64,000 nt of DNA from Macrotrachela quadricornifera (Eukaryota > Rotifera > Eurotatoria > Philodinida > Philodinidae). Of this stretch, positions 1-10,796 are shown one piece after another. Location: NCBI GenBank assembly GCA_022393335.1, contig JAJEKB010001426.1, positions 381,306 to 445,305 of the forward strand, in the 5' to 3' direction. Numbering within the stretch: the stretch's first letter is position 1; each line of letters starts with the position of its first letter. The translations under genes were made by a program, and so were the position numbers. Under the pieces are notes generated by a model, which saw nothing but the letters and a program-made list of their open reading frames with translations, had not been told where the DNA came from and searched no databases.

Positions 1-464
1 GTTCAAGAAAAAATATTTTATATTTTTATTATGAATTCTATTGATACAATGGTAATAAATAATATTTCAATAAGTTTGATCAAATAGACTATTCATTAAT
101 TTATGTTATTTAATGCGTGTAAATCCTTTGGAAAACTAACATGAATATGATTGAATTTTGTTTACAATAATACCTTTATTTGAGATCATATACACAATGT
201 CATTTCAATGTTTCATTGGATTTTTCCATATTGAGAATGACTGAATCACATAATTTCGACTTTTTTTTATAAGCTGCACCATTGAAAGCTCTACAAAAAC
301 TAAATCAACAAATTCTTATTATAAAACTAAATACTTCGTCTAATTGGGAATCGTGCCAATATGTTCGTGTTTATTACCGATATAGAAAAAATCATCAGAA
401 CATATTCATAGAGATTTCTTCCCTCATTTTTTTATAGAACTTTACATGTCACATCTTTTAAAAA

Positions 465-1530
465 AAAATTTAAAAAGAAGTTGCACTTTTTCCATGGGCT
501 ATACCCCCCCCCTCGCTAGATTTCTTTCCTATTAATTATTTTTTTGTAGGGACTGATGTGAGGATACAAGATCACGAAACCAGAACGTGGACTTTTTTAC
601 TTGTAGCAAAAAAACTAATATTTTAAGAAAGAGTGAATTTCCATATAAAATACCACAAAAACAGTTAATATTTTGAGGTTCTAGTTATTGAAGATTGCTT
701 TTGATGGGAAATAAACATGATATTCAGAACCAGCGTGCTAAAATCTACCACAAACTTTATTTTTTTAGCGTGAAATATTTCCATTAAAATTTTCTCCCTA
801 CTCCCTCTCAGCGTTTTTACTTGATAATTTTTACCTGTATCGCCCTATGGGACGAAATTTTGATCGAAAATATTTCGCGATAAAAATTAAAGTTTTTGGT
901 GTATTTTGACATGCTGATTCTAAACATGATGTTTATTTTTCATAAAAAGCAACTTTTGACAACGAAAATTCTAAAAAACTAGCTGTTTTCTGATATGTTT
1001 TGCCTCTTAAACTCTGTCTCTTCAGAAGTTTGAATCCTACTAATAAAGATTGACATAGTTTTTTTGCTTTTTTTTTATTTGATAGATTTTATAAAGTTGC
1101 ATTTGTGGTGAAAATTTCACTTTTTAGCTGCAAGTCTTTCTGAAATTATAGATTAAACAATGTCTGTCATACATTGAAAAATAAGTGTTAAAAAGAGAAT
1201 TTTTTATGATAGGCAGTGGTCGCCAGGATAGTCATTGAATAAGATGATTTTAATTTTATTTTGGAGAGAACCTTTAGTCGTATATATAGTAAAAATTTGG
1301 TTATTATTCATGCAACTATGGATAAGATATAGGTCTTGACATAATAAGGAAATAAATACCCATTGATGATAATCCTTCTCCTAAAATATTGATTTTTTTC
1401 CTAAGACTAAAAATGTCCATGTTCTGGTTTAATGATCTCGTATCTTCACATGAGTCTCTATAAAAAAATAATTAAAAGGAAAGAAATCTAGCGGGGGGGG
1501 GAGGGGTATAAGTGCGAGTTCTTTTTTATT
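465..1530. repeat. Large imperfect foldback (inverted-repeat) element
   Basis: Two nested inverted repeats are visible. The outer arms (about 475-625 and 1375-1520) match in opposite orientation and include a poly-C run (from 505) facing a poly-G run (from 1492). The inner arms (about 650-815 and 838-1005) form a second near-palindrome. The two arm pairs have different centres, so about 360 bp (1006-1374) is unpaired on the right side. There is no coding potential. The layout suits a non-autonomous foldback DNA element, or two nested ones. Boundaries are approximate. Confidence 0.7.
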
Positions 1531-1757
1531 ATATTTTTCTGCTGAAATAGATGCAAAATAAAATATGTGAAAATCTTTTGGGACACATGGTACATATTTT
1601 CCAAAAATCTAATCAAAATAAAAACTTTAAACTCATTATTAGACAATGACATAAGTTGGATATTTCCAACATAAAATATTATTTTCATTGTTAAAATTGA
1701 ATACGAGACGATATTTGCACGCATGATTTATTTCTCTTTTCATTCATAAATAGAAAT

Positions 1758-1782
1758 ATATGACAATTATGAATAATTGTCT
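1758..1782 (+). promoter_or_regulatory. Palindromic upstream motif, peptide gene 1
   Basis: GACAATTATGAATAATTGTC (1762-1781) is a perfect 9+2+9 palindrome. Related sequences lie upstream of the two paralogous peptide genes, at 3554-3578 and 7314-7341, each preceded by an ATATGAC-like start. It is about 220 bp upstream of the TATA box at 1980. A binding site for a dimeric transcription factor is inferred from symmetry and conservation only. Confidence 0.5.
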
Positions 1783-1979
1783 TTCATAGGTCGGATGTAG
1801 CGAAAATAAAGAAATGTAAATACGTGTATCACATGATTACGTCATCGAATTATCGATTGCATTAGACATTGATTTATTCATCATTAATCATGATAAAAAA
1901 TTTCCGGAAATAACAATAAAAACAATTCAAGCGTGAAAGCTTACATATGATTTTTATAATGTACTGATCAATATAATAG

Positions 1980-2255
1980 TATATAAAGTAGTATTATATC
2001 TCACTCATTATTCACCTATCTTCACATTCACAGTTAACCTAGAACTACAAACAAAAGTAAGTTACTATCAAACAATAGTATTTGTGATTTGTTGATCAAA
2101 TATTCTTCTATTTTTTTAAAGAATATTTGAAAATGTGTTTAATTGGAACATGCATTACCTGCGTAACACCTATGATCGCTGTTTATCCTTATGTACCGGT
2201 GGTACCAATTGTACCAATTTATCCAATTGGAATTTATCCAATGATATGCTGTTGA
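1980..2255 (+). CDS. Tiny Val/Ile/Pro-rich hydrophobic peptide gene 1
   Basis: The coding sequence is 2133-2255, ATG to TGA, 40 residues. The peptide starts MCLIGTCITCV, continues with VP/IP/YP repeats and ends in CC. Upstream are a TATA box (TATATAAA, 1980-1987) and a probable 5'-UTR intron (GTAAGTT donor 2057, acceptor ending 2121; 65 bp). Two relatives lie downstream at 4530 and 7598, with the same promoter, intron and short-ORF layout and similar PLV/VP/PVI core spacing. I know no described family for it. The high hydrophobicity and Cys content suggest a membrane-inserted or secreted peptide, but no function is claimed. The case that it is coding rests on the three-copy conservation. Confidence 0.6.
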
Positions 2256-3553
2256 CGAATCTTATCTGGCAATTTTTTTTTCGTTTGTCGTGAACTCTAA
2301 AAATATAAACTTTCATTTTATAAACAAGAAAAATATACTAAACTAATAGTCAAAAATAAATAAATAAATATTCAGATTCAATGATAATTTTAATCATTTT
2401 ACTATTATTATTTATTGTTTATAGTAATTGTTGATTATTCTGTCTTATAGAGATCTATTGTAAATACAATTATAATACTCTTTAGATTCATTAATATAGA
2501 ATAAATCATTTTATTTTCATTTACAATTTGTTCATAAAAAAAAAAGATTATCTCTTAAACAAACTTTCATTAATATAAACAAAAATTAAGTAATAAAAAG
2601 AAAAACTCATTTGAAAATTTTCTTGTGAAAGAAAAAAAAAAATTTTTTATTTTAATTATGAAATGTATTGATATAATGAGAATAACAGTCATACTACTGA
2701 ATAGTTTATTCTCATCGAATTGACCGATAATATTGTCAAACTTAATTATATAGAATTTGAATGTGTTTTAAATATACTTTTCAATAGATTTAATGATGTT
2801 AATAATTGCATTGATCTCCTCATTAAAATCGATATAATATTTATGAGTGTCAGTGCAGATGAATATTTTCAAGATTAGAAGTAACGGAATAAGAATGAGA
2901 GAATTTGTTTGAAAGGTAGATCTATATAAATGTAAGAAAATTCATGAATTCTCAATAAGTGAAAAAAAAACAACTGTTTCGTATTATTCTATCAATTTAC
3001 TAAAATATTTATATTTTTCATTATTGAATCTAAAAATTAGTCAAAAAAGTATTACGACATCCTTATGGTCTTTCATATATTATTACTTGTGTAATAGGAA
3101 GCAAAGATTTCTTTATCAGTAGATAATGTCCAGTTTGTACTACGTTTTCTATGTAAATCGGTAAATTAGTCTAGAATTTTAAATGATAGGAATATTAAAA
3201 CAAACAGCCATGACTAGTTTTGATCCTGTTTAAGAGTCTCAACAAATTTTCTTGAAAAACATTGATGAATATCAGAAACAACAGTATAAATGAGAAGAAA
3301 TAAAAATTTTTTAAAACCAACTTTTTCAAGGTAAAATCTTAATCATAGAAGCAATTTAATAATTAGAAAAAAAAATTTCGATGTAACAAAATGAGAAATA
3401 TGAAAACATTCATATATTATCTTGATAAATAGAATTTTATTTATTTTACATTGTTTATATTAATCTATGAGAAAATAAATATTTTTTTTTAGGTTAATAA
3501 ATTACTAATATCTCATATTATACAATCATATCATATTTATTTTCTTATTATTA
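2256..3553. other. AT-rich spacer, no gene seen
   Basis: Homopolymer-rich AT sequence between peptide genes 1 and 2. No ORF with family resemblance, no RNA gene and no clear repeat was recognised. Confidence 0.5.
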
Positions 3554-3578
3554 CATATGACAATAACTTATAATTGCG
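3554..3578 (+). promoter_or_regulatory. Upstream motif copy, peptide gene 2
   Basis: CATATGACAATAACTTATAA followed by TTGCG is a degenerate copy of the palindromic motif at 1762. It lies about 225 bp upstream of the gene-2 TATA box (about 3782), almost the same spacing as in gene 1. Further downstream, around 3700, this promoter and that of gene 3 also share a TTTCCAACTA/AATACCCAACTA-like block. Confidence 0.4.
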
Positions 3579-3781
3579 TTTGATAAATTGAAAGAAAGTA
3601 GGAAAAAAAAAGGAAAAATAAGTACATGAGACATTATTGTCATCATATTTTTGTCTATCGAAATATGAATAGGTTTATTTGTCATTATCCTTTTTGGTAA
3701 TTTCCAACTACGAATATAAATACAATTAAATTATAAAAATTGCATGTATTTTTCGTAATAAACTGGTTCACATCATATATA

Positions 3782-4640
3782 TATATAAGAGATACATGAT
3801 TTACCTTCAATTCATTATTTGTTTTTACATCAAACTTTACTTAATTATCAAAAAAATCGAAGGTAAGCTATTAATGTATATATATATATGGGCAAAATCA
3901 GGTAAAATAGAACATATTCCTCTTTCATTTGAGTTTAATATTTTACAAGAATGTTCCTTCTGAATAAATTTCTTTAACATAGATATGTAAAAATGTTGAC
4001 ACTTTCAGATGCTGTCTAATTAAAATTAATTAATTAATTAATTATGCAGCAATTACTGAATATCTCTCTAAGTATAAGGGATAAAAATCTAAAAATTTTG
4101 GGATAGACTCTAGAGTCTAGACCACATCCTTGATAAAATTATCAGCAAGATCGAACATAAAAAATTTCTTTCATAAAACTTGGCTCTTCAGAGATCCTAT
4201 CAAGTCCGAAAATAGAAATTTTTGTCCGATTATTATCTCAAGGTTTTGAGGAAGGATTTGTACCTTTTAGAATTATGTCACGTCGCTAACGCTAGTTTTT
4301 TAGCTATAACTCCTTTCACCAAAGTCTCTAGAGCTGATTTTTTCAGAGTATCTACAGTAAGTTAAGACACAAATAGTATATAAAAACTAGCACTAGGAAA
4401 GCTTCCCTTTTCGAGATATACATATTTCAATTTTACGATGTCAAGTCACTATTAAATGATTTTGCCCATATATATGAATGATTTGTTTATAAAATCTATT
4501 TGTTTTCTTTTTTATTAGTTATATCAGCCATGTATGGATGTTGCGTATGCGTTTTTCCACTAGTCGCGACTGTTCCTGTCGTTCCGATTGTTCCCATACT
4601 TCCGGTAATATCCTGTCCAATTTTATGCTGTCCTATATGA
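3782..4640 (+). CDS. Tiny Val/Ile/Pro-rich hydrophobic peptide gene 2
   Basis: The coding sequence is 4530-4640, ATG to TGA, 36 residues. The peptide starts MYGCCVCVFPLV, has a VPVVPIVPILPVI core and ends CCPI. The TATA box is near 3782 and the 5'-UTR intron runs 3863-4518 (GTAAGC to ATTAG). The intron is 656 bp only because a 594-bp TIR element (3882-4475) sits in it; without the insert it is 62 bp, matching the 65 and about 66 bp of the sister genes. Peptides 2 and 3 share the spacing MY..(6)..FPLV..VP..V..VP..PVI. Membrane or secreted role is a guess. Confidence 0.6.
3882..4475. mobile_element. 594-bp TIR insertion (MITE-like) in a 5'-UTR intron
   Basis: ATATATATGGGCAAAATCA (3882-3900) is the exact reverse complement of the 19 bases at 4457-4475. 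The flanking TATATA is consistent with a TA target duplication, which would point to a Tc1/mariner-like non-autonomous element. The interior has no ORF. It carries an AGAGCTGATTTTTT stretch also seen in the foldback element at 53548, suggesting related element bodies. Removing it restores an intron of the length seen in the two paralogous genes. Confidence 0.75.
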
Positions 4641-6290
4641 AGTTGGATTCGAAGACGATAATTTTATCCTCTACTTTTATAAACAAGAACATTATTTTTT
4701 CTAATTAAATTCAAATACTGTTAAATCATGTTTTTAAATTGAAATAAAAAACGATATATACAAAAAGACATCGATAATTTTATTCTTTATATTAATTCTC
4801 TCCTTGTTTTTTTAATAAATAATGATAATCATAATTCTGTATGGTTTTAGATTAATGATTAATTGAAATGAAATAAAAACATTTCTTTTTGTTCTTTCAA
4901 AAATTCAAATTTTTTCCATAATTGAAGGTATTATCACCTGGCATTTTTTCTTTTTTTTTATTTATAATTTATTTCAAAGAGAAATTAACTCAGCAATTTT
5001 TAATATGTTGATCCCTGACTACAGTTTATACTATTTCAAAAAGTAAAATCTATTGATAGTTATACACAATTATTCATTTCATGTATAATTACTTCTCACG
5101 TTATTTGGATTTTTTTTTATTCATTGCTACATATTTATTATATTTTTATCAGTCTATTAAACATTAGACCATAGCAGCTATCATTTACGTATAATTATCA
5201 TCAATATTTCCGCTATGAAATAAAATGTTCATTGATCTCAACTAGGATAGTGATAATCATGATCATGCTGATTTTCATTTTGATGGTGATTGCAAGTAAA
5301 AGAAAACAAACAAATGATTGAACATTCTTATAAATACTGCAATATGCTTAATAACAATAATTCTTTGTCAGAAGAGATTATAAATCATATGAAAAATGCA
5401 GATAAATATGAAGTACTCAAATAAAAGAAAAATGGAGATAAAGACTCTAACCTCTATGTGAATTTCGACGATAAATTTGAAATAATTATTATTAAATATA
5501 AACATCTCAAACAGTAGTTCTTCAGTCAGTTAGTGAAATAATTGATACTTACCTAACATTTTATTTTTGTTTGTAGAATAATTAGTTGCTTACGTGAAAT
5601 AGATAAATTGATAAAATTCATGTCACAATATTCTCGATGTACATTTCTATTTACTCTTTCTACAAAGCCAATTCAATAACTAGTTGACAGTCCCTAGTGT
5701 TCTCTATCAATCACTAGAGTATATGGTCATAAAATAACAAAAAAAACCTATTGTAAAAGAAGCGATAAACTAGACAGACCTTTATGATGAATTTCATGGC
5801 AGAATACAATAATAATAAAATATTTATTCATTATTAAAAGTAAGCTTAGATTATCTGTCTCACATCATATTTCATATATTGACATAATCATCAATCAAAA
5901 TATAATATTAAATCCTGTATTCGTTTAATAACAATAATCAAAATAAGGTTAGTCATTGATTTTTGTTTTTTCTTTTCTTTTACTTCCTTAATAAAATATT
6001 CAGTAGAAATAAAAGTTAATCTTTTATTCATTTAATAATTTTTATTAGAAATATGAAAATATATATATTCAAATAAAGATTATTTCTATTAAATATGAGG
6101 AAAATTTTTAATTATTTAGAATAAATATGATTTATTTATTGTTGAAGATTTTTTTTTTGTAGTTTTTACAATAAATAATAAGACTTTCATAATAGAGAAT
6201 TCTTCACTTATGAAAAATATTTTTTGATAATGTATTTCTTAATTAGATTATCATAGATGTTTAGTGTAAAATTTCTGAAAAATATAATAA
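4641..6290. other. AT-rich spacer, no gene seen
   Basis: Only short random ORFs and A/T runs are visible. Nothing on either strand resembles a known protein or structured RNA. Confidence 0.45.
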
Positions 6291-7186
6291 AACTAGCGGT
6301 AGTATTCGACGTTGCTCGGGAAATCTTCATACTACAAACTTACCATGTCAGAAGACAACAGAAGATGTATAGAAGATTTGCTTCAGATCTTTTCATCTAT
6401 TATTACTACATACCACGCCGTGCATACACTTACATTCATTTTTAAATCAGGTAATTCAGCAAATAGTGTGAGGATGTGACTGTCTTTCTCTTAACGCATG
6501 CGTATTGTTATATTTTATACCAACACACAGTGCAAAAAAAATGTTACATTAACAGCTGAATATTCTAACAATGGCAGCAAATGCTGCGAAATGCTTGAAA
6601 GATTGAGAAAAATTACAATGTATCATAATCTATATAAAATATCAGCCCACCCCTACCGTCGATCATCTTGATCCCCTCTCGATTTTCCTCAGGACTTAAC
6701 AGTATGCCATGAAAAGTTCGGCACCGCTGACTCGCGCGGTGTGTAGATGCATAAAAAACAGATAGACAGGCACGACTTCTTCTTTATATATAGATTATGA
6801 GCTATGAGTGATAGAATTTCATCTCATTTTTTACTTTGTTTATTCGATGGATATTTTCAATCATATATTCTATTCATTTTCTTTCGATTATCTTAAAGTG
6901 TTGTGTGACCAAGAGCAAAAAAGCACATGTTTTTATATACTTTCGCTCTTGAATTATTCGGAAAACAATCATACGCACAAATTCTCTGAAAAAAGCCATA
7001 TCCTGTAGTAATCCAACTAAGGAGAGACAACTCCTCCCCCTTAAGATAAAAATTTTGGATCGAAAAGTATCCTACGATCTTTTCCTGGATGAAAGGGCAT
7101 TTCCTGCAAAATTTCATTGCATGTGCTCGTACTGTGTTCAAATGCATAGCGAACAAACAAACTTTTTTCTTTATATATATAGATAA
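6291..7186 (+). mobile_element. Two adjacent non-LTR/SINE-like retroelement tails
   Basis: A segment starts with AACTAGCGGTAGTATTCGAC and GTTGCTCGGG (6291-6320), resembling the 5' ends of widespread animal LINE/SINE repeats. It ends with CTTTATATATAGAT near 6795. A second copy of the same 3' end (ATGCATAGCGAACAAACAAA, then TTCTTTATATATATAGAT) closes at about 7185. The shared tail implies two insertions or a nested pair. Small ORFs inside are translations of repeat sequence, not genes. The family name is uncertain. Confidence 0.5.
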
Positions 7187-7313
7187 TAATTTACAATCTT
7201 TATTAAAAATATAATTAAAATATCAAGTCAAATCGAATATTCTCAATTTTCAATATTATTTTAATCGATAAATCGGTTACAAATTTCACATGTTTAATAC
7301 ATGACGTATTTAT

Positions 7314-7341
7314 CATATGACAATTAGTAATAGTTGTCTTC
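7314..7341 (+). promoter_or_regulatory. Palindromic upstream motif, peptide gene 3
   Basis: GACAATTAGTAATAGTTGTC (7319-7338) is an imperfect palindrome matching the motif upstream of peptide gene 1 (1762-1781). It is preceded by CATAT, as in gene 2, and lies about 117 bp upstream of the TATA box (TATAAAAATA, about 7431). Confidence 0.5.
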
Positions 7342-7430
7342 TATATAAACGAAATACTAATGTCATTATATTTTTTTTTACCTTATTGTGAAAGATTTTT
7401 TTCATCATTCTCCTTGTGGAAATACCCAAC

Positions 7431-7699
7431 TATAAAAATAAATGTTATATTCATCCTATTTATTATTTACTTCTACTAATTTTCATACCTAAACTCGGTT
7501 GACAAATAAATGATTGAAAAGTAATTTATTGTTCAATCTGTATGTAAGTGATTGATTAATAAAATCAATTGTTTTTCTTTTTATAGGTTGACGCAATATG
7601 TATACTGTTGGTATAAGTATGTTTCCATTGGTAACTTCTGTTCCTTTGGTTCTGGTAGTACCTCTAATACCAGTAATTACCATTGTATATTGCATATAA
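7431..7699 (+). CDS. Tiny Val/Ile/Pro-rich hydrophobic peptide gene 3
   Basis: The coding sequence is 7598-7699, ATG to TAA, 33 residues, starting MYTVGISMFPLVTSVPLV and ending VYCI. The TATA box is near 7431. The 5'-UTR intron most likely runs 7521-7586 (AAAA|GTAATT to TTATAG; 66 bp), aligned with the introns of genes 1 and 2; an alternative GTAAGT donor lies at 7544. It has fewer cysteines than copies 1 and 2. An antisense ORF over this gene is a shadow. Function unknown. Confidence 0.55.
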
Positions 7700-7973
7700 T
7701 TTGATCTTAATGTGTCATTAATCATTGAGATTTATTATGAAGAAATTAATTTTCCTCTTTGTTTTTTTGAAATTTACAAAAAAGAAAATTGCTAAATTGT
7801 TGTCATTTTCATATGTATATATTTTGCAGTTTTATGAATACATTCATTTTCATTTAATAAATATTCGAAAAAAAAATACGTAATTTATTAAAATCAAATG
7901 AATTGCATTTTATAGGTCAACAATGTCACATTTGATGAAGAATATAATTACTATCTGACTATCAAAAAAAACG

Positions 7974-8117
7974 AATGAAAAAAAAAAGATAATTTATGAT
8001 TATTTTTTATGTTACTATAGAACAAAAAAGAAATTGTCGAATCAAAAGCAATAAATATTATTTAACGTAATTCACTATCTCAGAATTTAATTTACAATCG
8101 TTTTTATTGAGTTTTTT
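7974..8117 (+). repeat. Direct repeat, copy A (about 140 bp)
   Basis: About 140 bp starting GAATGAAAAA and running through AATTCACTATCTCAGAATTT reappear in the same orientation at 13718-13855 with only scattered differences. Copy A lies just upstream of the ADP-ribosyltransferase gene. It may mark a local segmental duplication or a dispersed element with no recognisable ends. Confidence 0.7.
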
Positions 8118-8289
8118 ATTGTCGTATTAAATATGCAATAAAAAAATCAAATAAATATCCTTTTTTCTTTTCTTTTCTAAGTATTACATTATTCTCATCA
8201 TCATTACGAAGTTTTTTTCAATATTATTGTTTTTATTTTCTTATAGTTAGTATACAGAATACGTCAAAAATAGATATATTTTTATCATA

Positions 8290-9618
8290 ATGTCATCATC
8301 AATTTTGTCAAATAATGAAAAAGAAAAACTTCAAAATATTTTACCAAATATTGATAATATAAATATTATAAATAAAATTCCAACATCAACCGGTTCAACA
8401 TGTTTACATATTGCTTGTTATTATAGAGATAGAGAAATAGCACAAATTTTATTAGAATATGAAGCTCAACATTCTATAAGAAATTTACTACACAATTTAA
8501 CATCTTATGAAGAAGCGTTTACAGACGATATAAGAAAATTGTTTGTACAACAACAAAAATTATTTTCGAATAATGATTACAATTATATTGAATGGTCAAT
8601 GATCGGTGATAATCTTCTTGAAAAACGACGTGAATTTCGTCGATCTATTGATTTATACAAAACTTATGATAATCAACATTTAGTATCAAAATTATTAGCT
8701 GAAGTTATTCAATATTATTTAAATAAAAATAATCCAGAAGATGAAATCACTTATAAAAAAATTGAAATATATTTCAAAGAAGCTATAGAAAAACAAGATT
8801 ATTTGAAATATTTTATTAAAGTTTATACATTATCAAATGGTTTTTATAAGATATTAAATAAGCATTTTGCTCTTTATGTGTTAGAATATTTTGATAAAAC
8901 AAAGGATCTTTCATCGAACTATCGTCTTGTAAATTGTTTGGTTCATATTGTTACACTCTTAATTTATAATCCTAATTTACGTCAATACAAATTTCAAGGT
9001 TTATGTTATCGTGCTATGAGAATAACAAAAAATGATTTAGATCAATTTCAATTGAATCAACATATATTAAATCGTGCATTTTTATCAACATCAAGTGATC
9101 GTCAAATAGCTGAAAAGTTTGCTGAAGAGACTCAACAATCTACAATGAAATATGCTCCTGGTGATGATCGTTGTACATTAAAATATTCATGTTTATGTCA
9201 ATTTTTAATAAAACAAAAATCAACGGCTATTAATGTAGAAAGTTTATCAATAAGACCAGATGAAAAAGAAATTTTAATTATTCCATTTAGTGTATTTAAA
9301 GTAGTTAAAATTAAACGAAATTATCTTAATAATCCAACATCATCAATTTCAATTGAAATTGATTTAGAAGAATGTGAAGATTCAAATGATGAGAAAATTG
9401 AATTCGAGAGTAAGAGATTTTTATTCACGTATTTTTAGATCCTATTTGACAAATTTTCAGATAGCGATACATCTAAAATATCAACATTGTTATCATCTAC
9501 TGATGACAAAATATGTGCAGAAGACTGTCAAAATCTTAGTAGACAATCTACGACTAGTTTGCGAAATCATCAAACATGGTCAGTATATTTTGATTTCGTT
9601 TTTGCTATATTTGATTGA
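8290..9618 (+). CDS. Ankyrin / mono-ADP-ribosyltransferase protein
   Basis: Two exons, 8290-9409 and 9461-9618; the 51-bp intron starts GTAAGAG and ends TTTTCAG. Phase-1 joining stays in frame and gives about 425 residues. Residues about 33-66 resemble one to one and a half ankyrin repeats (STCLHIACYYRDREIAQILL). Residues about 225-345 are an arginine-type ART fold with the R-S-ExE triad: R241 in CYRAM, STS 266-268 and E325-K-E327. The family transfers ADP-ribose from NAD to arginine; targets here are unknown. No signal peptide is seen, so it is probably cytosolic. Intron retention would instead stop at 9438 (382 residues). The exon-2 tail is Ser/Thr-rich. Bdelloids carry many such ART genes. 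Confidence 0.8.
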
Positions 9619-10796
9619 AAGAGCAATATCGAGAAACGTCTACAACGAAAGTTTGACGGTTTTTCCATTTTGATGACGTATATGAATTACACAGTAATTC
9701 AGTTTTATCTAACAGGGTGTACTTTGAAAGTGAGGATGAAAAACATATCGGCAGTCTCTTTGACTGAAGGTGAGGACAAAGCACAGACATAGACCTTTTT
9801 TTGATAGTCTCTTGTAGACCCTAGTAAATAAATCTTATTTAGAATACATAGAAATCTTGAATTATTTTGTAAATCAAAAACGTCGTGGTCACCTTATGCG
9901 ATACTATTGCAATTTGTTCGCATACAAACTGCGCGGCACGAATTTGTTTCATAAGATTCATTAGATAAATTTGTAGAGTTCACCAATGCTTATAAAATGC
10001 AAAATTTTTGTATTAAGATTAACAGTCTTTTAGTGTCGCAAGAGTCCATAGACCACAAAATTGTATTAATCAATTGATGGTCTCAAGTTAAGGAAGTCTG
10101 AACATCGATGTCGAATTCTTGTAGCAATACTTGTTTTTTTCGGTCGTGCGTTGGAAGAGATACGGCAGTTGCGGACTCGTTAATATTCTTGTAAGCATCA
10201 TACGTAAGTCATAGATGATTATGTAGCGAAAAGGGACCCTTCACAAGATTCAAACAATGCACCTTTTGCTATTCAGCCAGATGATGTTCTATGTTAATTA
10301 GACTATAAGAAACATTTTATCTCAGTTTAACGTGGGAGAGAGCCATCGATGATACTAATAATATCCAATTTTTCCTAAGAAAAACAAGATTTTATGACTT
10401 ATTCAACGGAATATTCTCTCACGAATAATAGGTAATGCTATCTAGTAAATCGTGACTTTCGCTAAAAAAGTCCAAAATTATATTGTCGAGCTCGTTTGAG
10501 GTAGCAGACATGCCTCATTCTAAATACGAAAGAAAATTTTTTTTTGAACTTGAAACATCCTATAAGTAATGCGCAATACACTTCTCTTCTAAATGAGAAT
10601 CCATTGTAAATTATCAACCTTGAAATAGCTAGATGAGTACTCAAAAATGGAAAGTCTTGTTTTCTCTATCTGATTTAAGCTCGACAAGATAAAGTCGAAA
10701 AATCATCAAACTTTAAATTCAGAAACTTCTGAACGTGTATGCTCTATCTATCAAGCATAGAATAAATGAAATCTAAGTATTGACAATAATAGGTCA
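9619..10796. other. Spacer; probably holds the 5' exon of the PGRP-like gene
   Basis: No recognisable domain. The downstream PGRP-like reading frame lacks an ATG, so a short upstream coding exon should lie here, but I could not choose one. Several small ORFs without resemblance were discarded. Confidence 0.4.

Noticed and set aside
7489..7725. 78-residue minus-strand ORF across peptide gene 3
   Set aside because: Runs through the intron, TATA-proximal region and ORF of the plus-strand gene; the plus-strand reading is supported by two paralogues, this one is not.
9374..9673. 99-residue ORF overlapping the end of the ART gene
   Set aside because: Frame crosses the 51-bp intron; the spliced model keeps phase and a Ser/Thr-rich tail, while this frame has no support.
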